Origin: Paracoccaceae bacterium
GTDB lineage: Bacteria; Pseudomonadota; Alphaproteobacteria; Rhodobacterales; Rhodobacteraceae
Assembly (NCBI GenBank): GCA_024236495.1
Contig: JACKKJ010000002.1
Coordinates: forward strand, 124,001-188,000
Length of the DNA stretch: 64,000 nucleotides
Direction of reading: 5' to 3'
The notes under the pieces were generated by a model. That model worked only from the letters and a program-made list of their open reading frames with translations, was not told the DNA's origin and did no database searches. A program made the translations under genes and the position numbers. Shown here one piece after another: positions 17,591 to 25,195 of this stretch. Each line of letters starts with the position of its first letter. The first letter of the stretch is position 1.

Positions 17591-19028
17591 TCGCCTTTGG
17601 TTCGATCCCGCCGAAATGCTGATCGGTGGGATCTGGCGCCCGGGATCCGCGACGCTGCCGGTCGAGGACCCCTCGACGGGGGCCGGGATCGGGTCCATCG
17701 CGCGTGGTACCAGTGCCGATATCGACGCGGCGGTCGCTGCTGCCCAGTCGGCCCGACAGGGGGAGTGGGGCCGACTGACGGCGGCGGAGCGGGGCCGGAT
17801 TCTTGCCCGGATCGGCCGGATGGTCGCCGATCGCGCGGAAGACCTGGCCTTCATCGAGGCGACGGATGTCGGCAAGCCCCTGAAGCAGGCCCATGCCGAT
17901 GCACTGGCACTTGCGCGGTACATGGAGTTCTACGGAGGGGCGGCCGACAAGGTGATGGGCGAGACGATACCCTACCTTGACGGCTACACCGTCTATACGC
18001 TGCGCGAACCGCATGGCGTGACCGGTCATATCGTGCCCTGGAACTACCCGATGCAGATCATCGGCCGGTCTGTCGGCGCGGCACTTGCGATGGGCAATGC
18101 CTGTGTGCTGAAACCGGCGGAAGAAGCGTCGCTGACCGCGCTCGCCTTCGCGCGGATCGCGGTCGAGGCCGGCCTGCCCGCAGGCGCGCTGAACGTCGTC
18201 CCCGGCCTGGGCGAGGAGGCAGGCGCGGCCCTTTCCGCCCATCCCGGCGTGAATCACCTCAGCTTCACAGGATCGGTCGGGGTCGGGTCGTTGGTCCAGG
18301 CGGCGGCGGCGCGCAACATCGTCCCCGTCACGCTGGAGCTTGGCGGCAAGTCGCCGCAACTCGTCTTCGCGGACGCCGACCTCGACGCGGCGCTGCCCTT
18401 CCTTGTCAACGCCGGCATCCAGAACGCCGGCCAGACCTGCTCCGCCTCGTCCCGCATCCTCGTCCAGCGGTCGCGCCACGACGAGGTCGTCGCGCGCATG
18501 GCGGAACGCTACCGGGCGCTGCGGGTCGGCCCGGCGCGCGCGGACCGCGATGTCGGTCCGCTGATCTCTGCCCGGCAAAGGCAGGTGGTGGAGAGTTATC
18601 TGGCGCTGGCGGACCCCGCACGGATCGCCGCACGCGCATCCCTGCCCGACGACCTGCCGCCGGGTGGCCACTACGTCGCGCCCGCGCTGATCGAGGGGCT
18701 TGGCCCCGATCACCGGCTTGCCCGGGAAGAGATCTTCGGCCCGGCACAGGTCGTCCTTCCCTTCGATGACGAAGACGAGGCGGCCGCGATCGCAAATTCC
18801 ACCGACTACGGCCTTGTCGCTTCGGTCTGGACGGAAAACGGCGCCCGGCAGATGCGGCTGGCCAGGCGGTTGCGGGCTGGCCAGGTCTTCTTGAACAACT
18901 ACGGCGCAGGCGGCGGCGTGGAACTGCCGTTCGGCGGGGTGGGAAGGTCGGGACACGGGCGCGAAAAGGGGTTCGAGGCGCTTTACGGGTTCTCGACCCT
19001 CAAGACCGTCGCCGCCCGCCACGGCTAG
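17574..19028 (+). CDS. NAD(P)-dependent aldehyde dehydrogenase (484 aa)
   Basis: Oxidises an aldehyde to the acid. Visible are the PWNYPMQI substrate/NAD segment (about 156-163), the nucleotide-binding FTGSVGVGSLV, the general-base Glu in LELGGKSPQLVF, and the catalytic Cys in NAGQTCSASSRI. Length and the FLNNYGAGGGVELPFGG end suit the betaine-aldehyde/gamma-aminobutyraldehyde group, but the substrate cannot be fixed. ATG 17574 has GGAAGGAAGACG upstream and lies inside the end of the ATPase gene. In this context it may oxidise a product of the imported amine or guanidino compound. Confidence 0.93.
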   Translation: MQTQIDRLWFDPAEMLIGGIWRPGSATLPVEDPSTGAGIGSIARGTSADIDAAVAAAQSARQGEWGRLTAAERGRILARIGRMVADRAEDLAFIEATDVGKPLKQAHADALALARYMEFYGGAADKVMGETIPYLDGYTVYTLREPHGVTGHIVPWNYPMQIIGRSVGAALAMGNACVLKPAEEASLTALAFARIAVEAGLPAGALNVVPGLGEEAGAALSAHPGVNHLSFTGSVGVGSLVQAAAARNIVPVTLELGGKSPQLVFADADLDAALPFLVNAGIQNAGQTCSASSRILVQRSRHDEVVARMAERYRALRVGPARADRDVGPLISARQRQVVESYLALADPARIAARASLPDDLPPGGHYVAPALIEGLGPDHRLAREEIFGPAQVVLPFDDEDEAAAIANSTDYGLVASVWTENGARQMRLARRLRAGQVFLNNYGAGGGVELPFGGVGRSGHGREKGFEALYGFSTLKTVAARHG

Positions 19029-19097
19029 GTCCGGCGGAATGCGTGCTTTGCGTTCGCGCGACTGTCGGGCATGCTGGGAGGAACAGGGGAGGAACGA

Positions 19098-19838
19098 GTG
19101 CGGCTCAAGGGCAAGACGGCGATCGTGACGGGCGCGGGTTCGGGCTTTGGCGCGGGGATCGCGCGCAAGTTCGCGGCAGAGGGCGCGAAGGTGATGGTCG
19201 CCGATATCAACACCGCCGCGGCGCGCACGGTCGCGGAGGAGATCGGCGGGATCTCGCAGACGGTCGACGTCGCGGACGCGGCAAGCGTCGCCACGCTGGC
19301 AGATGCCGCGCGGGCCGCCTTCGGCGATCCCGACATCCTGGTCAACAACGCCGGCGTGACGCATCTGCCCGCACCGCTCGACACGATCGGCGAGGCGGAA
19401 TTCGACCGGGTCTTCCTGGTCAACTGCAAGTCGGTCTACCTGACCGCCCGCGCCTTCGTGCCGGCGATGAAATCGCGCGGCACCGGCGCGATCCTGAACG
19501 TCGCCTCGACTGCGGGGCTGTCGCCGCGGCCCCGCCTGAACTGGTACAATGCGTCGAAGGGCTGGATGATCACCGCGACGAAGACGATGGCGGTCGAACT
19601 TGCGCCCGAGGGGGTCCGCGTGAACGCGATCTGCCCGGTTGCCGGGGAAACGCCGCTTCTGAAAAGCTTCATGGGCGAGGATACGCCCGAGATGCGGGCG
19701 AAGTTCCTGTCAACCATCCCGATGGGGCGATTTTCCACCCCCGAGGACATGGGCAATGCCGCCGCGTTCCTGTGTTCGGACGAGGCGGCGATGATCACCG
19801 GCGTGGCGCTCGAGGTCGATGGCGGGCGCTGCATCTGA
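19098..19838 (+). CDS. Short-chain dehydrogenase/reductase (SDR, 246 aa)
   Basis: NAD(P)-dependent oxidoreductase of the classical SDR family. TGAGSGFGAG (about 12-21) is the dinucleotide motif, VNNAGVTH is present, and the catalytic Ser-Tyr-Lys lie in VASTAGLSPRPRLNWYNASKG. A glucose/3-oxoacyl reductase-type SDR fits, without a fixed substrate. The start is GTG 19098 after AGGGGAGGAACGA; the frame also contains an ATG at 19071 with a poor ribosome site. It follows the aldehyde dehydrogenase by 69 bases in the same operon direction. Confidence 0.92.
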   Translation: MRLKGKTAIVTGAGSGFGAGIARKFAAEGAKVMVADINTAAARTVAEEIGGISQTVDVADAASVATLADAARAAFGDPDILVNNAGVTHLPAPLDTIGEAEFDRVFLVNCKSVYLTARAFVPAMKSRGTGAILNVASTAGLSPRPRLNWYNASKGWMITATKTMAVELAPEGVRVNAICPVAGETPLLKSFMGEDTPEMRAKFLSTIPMGRFSTPEDMGNAAAFLCSDEAAMITGVALEVDGGRCI

Positions 19839-19845
19839 GGCCGGG

Positions 19846-19893
19846 CCGGGGGCGCCGCCCCCGGACCCCCGGGATATTTGCGAAAAGAAGAAG
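19846..19893 (+). repeat. Dispersed palindromic intergenic element, copy C
   Basis: Reads CCGGGGGC, GCC, GCCCCCGG (perfect 8-base stem), a C-run, GGGATATTTG and AAAAGAAGAAG. It lies just after the SDR stop. Its purine-rich end serves as the upstream part of the ribosome site of the P1 peptidase gene, so the element is embedded in an active operon. Confidence 0.75.
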
Positions 19894-19901
19894 GCAGGAC
19901 G

Positions 19902-20903
19902 ATGCGGCCGGGACCAAGGAACCTGATCACCGATGTCGAGGGGCTTTTCGTCGGCAACGCGGAGGATCATCGGATCAGGACCGGCACGACGGTCCTGGTG
20001 GGCGCGCGCCCGTTCACCGCGGCGGTTCATGTCATGGGGGGCGCGCCGGGAACGCGCGAGACCGACCTCCTGGCCCCCGACCGGCTGGTGCAGGAGGTGG
20101 ACGCGCTGGTCCTGTCGGGGGGGTCGGCGCTTGGCCTCGATGCCGCGTCCGGCGTCGCGGATGCGCTGCGCGCGGCCGGGCGGGGCTTCGACGTGGGCGG
20201 GCAGAAGGTGCCGATCGTGCCCGGTGCGATCCTCTTTGATCTTCTGAACGGCGGCGACAAGGATTGGGTGACGAACCCCTACCGTGGCCTTGGTGCGGCG
20301 GCGCTGGCGGCGGCCGGGAGCGACTTTGCCCTTGGCACGGCCGGGGCGGGCACCGGCGCGACGGTGCAGGGCCTGAAGGGCGGGCTTGGGTCGGCCTCGG
20401 TCGTCCTGAGTGACGGGACGCGTGTTGGCGCGCTGGTCGCGGTCAATGCCCTGGGTGCGGTGACGATGGGCGCGGGGCGGGAATTCTGGGCCGCGCCCTG
20501 GGAGATGGAGGGCGAATTCGGCGGGCTGGGCGCCAGCGCGGGTGCCGACCCCGGTCAGGAGCCCACGCCGGAAAAGGGACCGGGCGCATCGACGACGATC
20601 GCCATCGTGGCCACCGACGCGCGCCTGACCCAGGCAGAGGCCCAGCGGCTGGCGGTGGCCGCCCATGACGGCATGGCACGGGCAATCGTTCCGTCGCACA
20701 CGCCCTTCGACGGCGATCTGGTGTTTGCCGCGGCGACCGGGCTGCGGCCCCTTGCCGACCCGGTCACCGGCCCGTTCCGGCTGGGCCATGCCGCGGCCGT
20801 CTGCCTTGCGCGGGCGATCGCGCGCGCGGTCTATCTGGCAGAGCCGCGGCCGGGCGACCTGCTGCCCGCATGGCGGGCGCGTTTCGCGACAAAGGGCGCA
20901 TGA
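19902..20903 (+). CDS. P1 family peptidase (DmpA-like, MEROPS S58, 333 aa)
   Basis: N-terminal-nucleophile type aminopeptidase family (DmpA/beta-peptidyl aminopeptidases), made as a precursor that cleaves itself. Family features seen are NLITDVEGLFVGNAED at the start, LSGGSALGLDAASGV, GTGATVQGLKGGLGSASV and, near the end, AHDGMARAIVPSHTPFDGD. The cleavage residue is usually the Ser/Thr after an Asn; I see VNALGAVT as the corresponding region, where the nucleophile is not obvious. ATG 19902 follows AAGAAGGCAGGACG. It has no signal peptide. It may act on small beta- or D-amino peptides imported by the upstream transporter, which is inference. Confidence 0.88.
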   Translation: MRPGPRNLITDVEGLFVGNAEDHRIRTGTTVLVGARPFTAAVHVMGGAPGTRETDLLAPDRLVQEVDALVLSGGSALGLDAASGVADALRAAGRGFDVGGQKVPIVPGAILFDLLNGGDKDWVTNPYRGLGAAALAAAGSDFALGTAGAGTGATVQGLKGGLGSASVVLSDGTRVGALVAVNALGAVTMGAGREFWAAPWEMEGEFGGLGASAGADPGQEPTPEKGPGASTTIAIVATDARLTQAEAQRLAVAAHDGMARAIVPSHTPFDGDLVFAAATGLRPLADPVTGPFRLGHAAAVCLARAIARAVYLAEPRPGDLLPAWRARFATKGA

Positions 20904-20935
20904 CAAGATTCACGATACCGAGGAGGATCAGCACG

Positions 20936-21487
20936 ATGAAACGGATAGCCGCACTTGCAACCGGGCTGCTTTGCGCCCTGCCCGCCGCCGCCGACGAGGT
21001 GGTCGATACCCTGAACTCCGCGATCTCGGCCTATGAGGGCGGGGACGTGCAGTATGCGCTTGAGGAACTGGCCTATGCGCAGCAGTTGCTGCTGTCGCTC
21101 AAGACCGATTCGCTTCAGGCCTTCCTGCCCGAGGCACCCGAGGGGTGGACCCGCACCATCAACGAGGAGATGAACACGGGGCTCGCGATGATGGGCGGGG
21201 GCGTCGGGGCGGAGGCGACCTACAACACCGGGACCGACGATTTCACCCTGCGCCTGATGATGGACAACCCGATGGTGGCGGCGCTGGCCGGAATGATCCC
21301 GAACGCAGCCGTCATGGGCGCCAAGATCGAACGTGTCGGGCGCGAGAAGTTCATGAACCAGAACGGCGAACTGACCGCGCTGATCGGCAACCGCGTCCTT
21401 GTCCAGGCCTCGGGCGGGGAGCTTTCCACGATGCTCGATTTCCTCAAGACGATGGATTTTGGCGCGCTGGCAGACTTCGGCCGCTAG
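20936..21487 (+). CDS. Small secreted protein of unknown function (183 aa)
   Basis: A signal peptide of about 20 residues ends at AAA-DE. The mature part begins with a helical, TPR-like segment (VVDTLNSAISAYEGGDVQYALEELAYAQQLL broken here into its repeats of Ala/Leu/Tyr), then a Met-rich middle and a beta-rich end. ATG 20936 has a strong GAGGAGG site. It follows the P1 gene by 32 bases on the same strand and may belong to that operon. The stop at 21487 directly touches the stop of the convergent hydrolase gene. I do not recognise the family. Confidence 0.75.
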   Translation: MKRIAALATGLLCALPAAADEVVDTLNSAISAYEGGDVQYALEELAYAQQLLLSLKTDSLQAFLPEAPEGWTRTINEEMNTGLAMMGGGVGAEATYNTGTDDFTLRLMMDNPMVAALAGMIPNAAVMGAKIERVGREKFMNQNGELTALIGNRVLVQASGGELSTMLDFLKTMDFGALADFGR

Positions 21488-22276
21488 TCAGCCCAGAAGC
21501 GCGCGCATGAGGGCCGTGTCTGGCGTTTCCAATCCATCGATGACGTCGAAATGGTGCCTGTCCGGATCGATCGACACGGGGCAGGCCCAGGCGTTACCCA
21601 GACGGCGCGCCTGGTCGATGAAGGCAGGGCGTTCCGCGCCACCGACCCAGACATGGGCGTCAAAGCCCGCGCGGCGCGACCGAAGTGCCGGGCTTTCCGC
21701 CCGTGCCTCGGCCGGGTCGAGACGCAGGTCGGCGTTCATTGCCGTATCGATCAGCGGCGCCAGCACCGAAAGCGGAGAGATCGGGACGATCCGGCGAATG
21801 CGCGCGGCCAGGTCGCCGGGCAGGTCCGCGTCGGCGTTCCCCAGCCGCGCCGAGAGGTGCCCCCCGGCCGAATGACCGGTCAGCACCACGGGGCCGGCGA
21901 CCTCGGACGCCATGCGGGGCAGCGCGCGCACCATCTGCCGGGTGATCGCGGCGATCCGGGCGCCGGGGGCGAGGGTATAGCCCGGCATCGCGCAGGCCCA
22001 ACCGCGGGCAACGGCGCCGGCGGCCAGATGGGAAAAGTCGCGCGGCCCGAAGGCGCGCCAGTATCCGCCGTGGATGAAGACCATCAACCCCTCTGGCGTT
22101 CCCTCTGGAAGGAAGAGGTCGAACCATTCCGCCGGTGCATCGCCGTAGGAAACCCCCAGTCGCGCACTGTCGCCCAGATCGGCACGGAACCGCGCCGCCG
22201 CATCCGCCCAGCGCTGAGGAAACTGAGCACCATTGATAATATATTTTGCATTTGCGAACGCATCGTCATATCTCAT
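21488..22276 (-). CDS. Alpha/beta hydrolase, kynurenine-formamidase-like (262 aa)
   Basis: Soluble alpha/beta-hydrolase. The oxyanion-hole motif HGGYWRAF (about 70-77), the nucleophile elbow GHSAGGHLSA, and a late ASP-x-HHFDVIDGL segment with the catalytic His are all in place. The HGGYW form is typical of eukaryote-type kynurenine formamidases and related carboxylesterases, so a small formamide or ester is the likely substrate. I prefer ATG 22276 over the GTG at 22285. It is convergent with the secreted-protein gene, with zero bases between the stops, and divergent from succinate-semialdehyde dehydrogenase. Confidence 0.85.
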   Translation of the reverse strand: MRYDDAFANAKYIINGAQFPQRWADAAARFRADLGDSARLGVSYGDAPAEWFDLFLPEGTPEGLMVFIHGGYWRAFGPRDFSHLAAGAVARGWACAMPGYTLAPGARIAAITRQMVRALPRMASEVAGPVVLTGHSAGGHLSARLGNADADLPGDLAARIRRIVPISPLSVLAPLIDTAMNADLRLDPAEARAESPALRSRRAGFDAHVWVGGAERPAFIDQARRLGNAWACPVSIDPDRHHFDVIDGLETPDTALMRALLG

Positions 22277-22356
22277 CGCCGTCACCTGTTCCCTGCACCG
22301 CTGGCACTCCCGCCATGCCGGTGCATCCGATCGAATGCAACATGAGGGGGGCTGCC

Positions 22357-23835
22357 ATGCTCGATTCTGCCACCGATCTTCGCGCGCGTCTGAAAGACCC
22401 GTCGCTACTGGTTACCAAAGCCTATGTCGCCGGCCAATGGATCGATGCCGACGACGGCAAGACCTTTGCGGTTACCAATCCGGCGCGCGGCGACGTCATC
22501 TGCAGCGTTCCGGACCTGACCCGCGCCGAAACCGAACGCGCGATCGCCGCCGCCGACACGGCGCGCCACGAATGGGCCGCCCGCACCGGCAAGGAACGCG
22601 CCGCCGTCCTGCGCAAATGGTATGACCTGATGGTCGCAAATGCCGATGACCTGGGTGCGATCCTGACCGCCGAGATGGGCAAGCCGCTGGCCGAGGCCAA
22701 GGGAGAGATCCTTTATGGTGCGTCCTTCGTCGAATGGTTCGCCGAAGAGGCCAAGCGCGTCTATGGCGAAACGATCCCGGGCCACCAGCGCGACAAGCGC
22801 ATCACGGTCATCAAGCAGCCGATCGGTGTCGCGGCCTCGATCACGCCGTGGAACTTCCCGAACGCGATGATCGCGCGCAAGGTCGCCCCGGCGCTGGCGG
22901 TGGGTTGCGGCTTCGTCGCCCGCCCTGCGGCTGAAACCCCCCTTTCGGCACTGGCGATGGCGCTTCTGGCCGAACGCGCGGGCGTTCCGGCCGGCGTCTT
23001 TTCGGTCATCACCTCTAGCCGGTCGTCGGATATCGGCAAGGAGTTCTGCGAAAACCACGCGGTGCGCAAACTGACCTTCACCGGCTCGACCGAGGTGGGG
23101 CGCATCCTGCTGAAGCAGGCGGCGGACCAGGTCATGAAATGCTCGATGGAACTTGGCGGCAACGCGCCTTTCATCGTCTTCGACGACGCCGATCTCGACA
23201 AGGCGGTCGAAGGCGCGATGATCTCCAAGTTCCGCAACAACGGCCAGACCTGCGTTTGCGCCAACCGCATCTATGTGCAGGCGGGTGTCTACGACGCCTT
23301 TGCCGAGAAACTGGCAGCGGCGGTCAACAAGCTGAATGTCGGTGACGGGCTTGCCGATGGCGTGACCACCGGCCCGCTGATCAACGAAGCTGCCGTCGCG
23401 AAGGTCGAGGAACATATCGCCGACGCGCTGGCGGGCGGCGGCCAGGTCGTGACCGGCGGCAAGCGCCACGCCCTTGGCGGCACCTTCTTCGAGCCGACAG
23501 TGGTGACGGGCATCCGCCCCGACATGAAGGTGTCGACCGAAGAAACCTTCGGGCCCCTCGCGCCGCTTTTCAGGTTCGACACGGAAGAAGAAGTCATCCG
23601 GCTTGCCAATGACACGATCTTCGGGCTGGCGTCCTATTTCTTCGCCCGCGACATCGGCCGCATCACCCGCGTCCAGGAGGCGCTGGAATACGGCATGGTC
23701 GGCGTCAACACCGGCCTGATCTCGACCGAGGTTGCGCCCTTTGGCGGCGTCAAGCAGTCGGGCCTTGGCCGCGAAGGGTCGCACCACGGGATCGAGGATT
23801 ACCTGGAAATGAAATACATCTGTCTGTCGGTCTGA
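22357..23835 (+). CDS. gabD: NAD(P)-dependent succinate-semialdehyde dehydrogenase
   Basis: Oxidises succinate semialdehyde to succinate, the last step of GABA use. The 492-aa protein has TPWNFPNAMIARKV, FTGSTEVGRIL, the general base in MELGGNAPFIVFDDADLD, and the catalytic Cys in NNGQTCVCANRI, the double-Cys loop typical of GabD. GVNTGLISTEVAPFGGVKQSG near the end is also characteristic. ATG 22357 has GAGGGGG upstream; earlier in-frame codons give no homologous sequence. No GABA transaminase lies beside it. A clear terminator hairpin follows at 23864. Confidence 0.95.
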   Translation: MLDSATDLRARLKDPSLLVTKAYVAGQWIDADDGKTFAVTNPARGDVICSVPDLTRAETERAIAAADTARHEWAARTGKERAAVLRKWYDLMVANADDLGAILTAEMGKPLAEAKGEILYGASFVEWFAEEAKRVYGETIPGHQRDKRITVIKQPIGVAASITPWNFPNAMIARKVAPALAVGCGFVARPAAETPLSALAMALLAERAGVPAGVFSVITSSRSSDIGKEFCENHAVRKLTFTGSTEVGRILLKQAADQVMKCSMELGGNAPFIVFDDADLDKAVEGAMISKFRNNGQTCVCANRIYVQAGVYDAFAEKLAAAVNKLNVGDGLADGVTTGPLINEAAVAKVEEHIADALAGGGQVVTGGKRHALGGTFFEPTVVTGIRPDMKVSTEETFGPLAPLFRFDTEEEVIRLANDTIFGLASYFFARDIGRITRVQEALEYGMVGVNTGLISTEVAPFGGVKQSGLGREGSHHGIEDYLEMKYICLSV

Positions 23836-23863
23836 CAGACGCGAACAGGACCGACGGGGGCCG

Positions 23864-23891
23864 CAAGGCCCCCGTTTTCTTTTCTGTCAAT
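23864..23891 (+). terminator. Rho-independent terminator of gabD
   Basis: ACGGGGGCC and GGCCCCCGT pair around GCAA and are followed by TTTCTTTTC, 28 bases after the gabD stop. Confidence 0.9.
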
Positions 23892-23894
23892 GAC

Positions 23895-23922
23895 TTGATG
23901 GCCAAAACGGCCGCCGTAATCC
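23895..23922 (+). promoter_or_regulatory. Possible promoter for the 161-aa secreted protein
   Basis: TTGATG and TAATCC lie 16 bases apart, about 120 bases before the ATG at 24044 and just after the gabD terminator. The match is modest and the call rests mainly on position. Confidence 0.3.
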
Positions 23923-24043
23923 GATAACACCGCGCCGATTTTGCCTAGCACGGTGCCGGATCGCATCTTCGCTTCATCGAACACAGCCGGCGCAAACACG
24001 AAACCACCTGGGGACGCGCCGCACCGAACCGAAAGGAACGACG

Positions 24044-24529
24044 ATGAAGATCAACCTGCGCAAATCCGCGATCGCTGCCACTGCCGCCCTCTCGCTTGCC
24101 GCCGCATCGGCCACGCCCGTCCACGCTCTTGGCAAGAACGAGAAGAATTTTCTGCTCGGCGCCGGCGCGGCGCTGCTGATCGGCTCGATCTACATGAACA
24201 ACAAGAACAGGACCCAGACGCAACAGGCCTACCGCACGCCCAGCTATCAGGTGCCCACCTACCAGCAGCCGACCTACTATCAGCCGACCCAGCCCGCGCC
24301 CAGCTATTCGTCCTCGGCCGCGCGCGCGTTCAACAGCTATTCCGCGACCGAACGGCGCCAGATCCAGTCCAAGCTGAAAGCCTACGGCTACTATCGCGGT
24401 ACGGTGGACGGCAGCTTTGGCCCGCAGACCCAGCAAGCCGTCGCCGGCTACGCAGGCGCCACGCTTGGCACGGCGAAGCTTTCCTCGATGAACGGCGCGT
24501 TCGAGGTCTACGACAGCCTGCTTTACTGA
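24044..24529 (+). CDS. Secreted protein with a C-terminal peptidoglycan-binding-like domain (161 aa)
   Basis: A signal peptide of about 28 residues ends near VHA-L. A hydrophobic segment around LLGAGAALLIGSIYM (about 38-52) could anchor it. The middle is a low-complexity linker rich in Tyr, Gln, Pro and Thr with repeated YQxPTY units. The C-terminal 50 residues (ERRQIQSKLKAYGYYRGTVD then GSFGPQTQQAVAGY) match a PG_binding_1-type repeat. A role at the cell wall is likely. ATG 24044 has GAAAGGAACGACG upstream. It stands as a single gene between terminator hairpins. Confidence 0.8.
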   Translation: MKINLRKSAIAATAALSLAAASATPVHALGKNEKNFLLGAGAALLIGSIYMNNKNRTQTQQAYRTPSYQVPTYQQPTYYQPTQPAPSYSSSAARAFNSYSATERRQIQSKLKAYGYYRGTVDGSFGPQTQQAVAGYAGATLGTAKLSSMNGAFEVYDSLLY

Positions 24530-24552
24530 CCGGTCCGCACCGCCGGATGCAG

Positions 24553-24576
24553 CGCCCGCCAGCCCTTTGGCGGGCG
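24553..24576 (+). terminator. Stem-loop after the peptidoglycan-binding-like gene
   Basis: CGCCCGCCA and TGGCGGGCG pair around a six-base loop, 24 bases after the stop. A weak T-run follows, so termination strength is uncertain. Confidence 0.6.
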
Positions 24577-24620
24577 TCTGCCGTTGCGCCGACAAAAAAA
24601 TCTGTCCGACCCCCAAGGAT

Positions 24621-24639
24621 TGACGCGGGTCCCGCGTCA
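24621..24639. promoter_or_regulatory. Perfect 19-base palindrome in front of the sigma factor gene
   Basis: TGACGCGGGTCCCGCGTCA has 9-base perfect arms around a central T and ends 10 bases before ATG 24650. No separate ribosome site is visible, so the palindrome overlaps the translation initiation region. It could be an operator or an RNA hairpin controlling the start. Confidence 0.65.
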
Positions 24640-24649
24640 TAGTTCCGTC

Positions 24650-25195
24650 ATGCGCATGCAAACCCCGGACGAAGCCCTGGCGACCGCCACCGCGAACGGA
24701 GACCGCGAGGCCTTCGCGGCGCTTCTCGCGCGTCACTACGACCGGGTTTTCGCATTGGCCTTCCGACTGACCGGCGCGCGCGCCGAGGCGGAGGATCTGA
24801 CACAGGACATCTGCTGCGACCTGCCCTCCAAGTTGCGCAGCTACCGGCAGGACGCGCGCTTCACCACCTGGCTTTACCGGGTCACGGTGAATGCCGCCCA
24901 CGACCGCCGCCGCCGCATGGCGACGCGGGCCCGGGCGTCCGACGGTTGGGGCGACTGGGAGGTCAACAGGCGCGCCGGGATCGCGGAGGCCGCAGAATCG
25001 CAGGATTGGCTTTCAGCCACGATGGCGCGGCTTTCGCCAGAACTGCGCGACACGGTGGCGCTGACGCTGGGGGAAGATCTGAGCCAGAGGGAAACCGCCG
25101 AGGTGCTCGGCGTGTCAGAAGGAACGATCGCCTGGCGGATGAGCGAGGTGAAAAGACGCCTGCGCGAAATGGCGCGGGCGGAGGGAATGCTATGA
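24650..25195 (+). CDS. ECF-type RNA polymerase sigma factor (181 aa)
   Basis: Small sigma-70 family factor. Region 2 spans about residues 18-85 with LLARHYDRVFALAFRLTG, AEDLTQDIC and FTTWLYRVTVNAAHDRRRR. Region 4 spans about 115-170 with LSPELRDTVALTLGEDLSQR and a helix-turn-helix ETAEVLGVSEGTIAWRMSEV. The final ATG forms an ATGA overlap with the VWA-protein gene, so the two are coupled. The start could also be ATG 24656. A perfect palindrome lies just before the start. The neighbour's cytoplasmic N-terminus is a plausible anti-sigma region. Confidence 0.92.
   Translation: MRMQTPDEALATATANGDREAFAALLARHYDRVFALAFRLTGARAEAEDLTQDICCDLPSKLRSYRQDARFTTWLYRVTVNAAHDRRRRMATRARASDGWGDWEVNRRAGIAEAAESQDWLSATMARLSPELRDTVALTLGEDLSQRETAEVLGVSEGTIAWRMSEVKRRLREMARAEGML

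Noticed and set aside
15770..17923. Minus-strand open frame (717 codons) opposite the ABC ATPase
   Set aside because: Composition is Arg/Gly/Ala-rich without motifs, and the plus strand carries two complete ATPase motif sets in one frame.
17418..19364. Minus-strand open frame (648 codons) opposite aldehyde dehydrogenase
   Set aside because: Same reason: the real gene has catalytic Cys and Glu motifs; the antisense frame has none.
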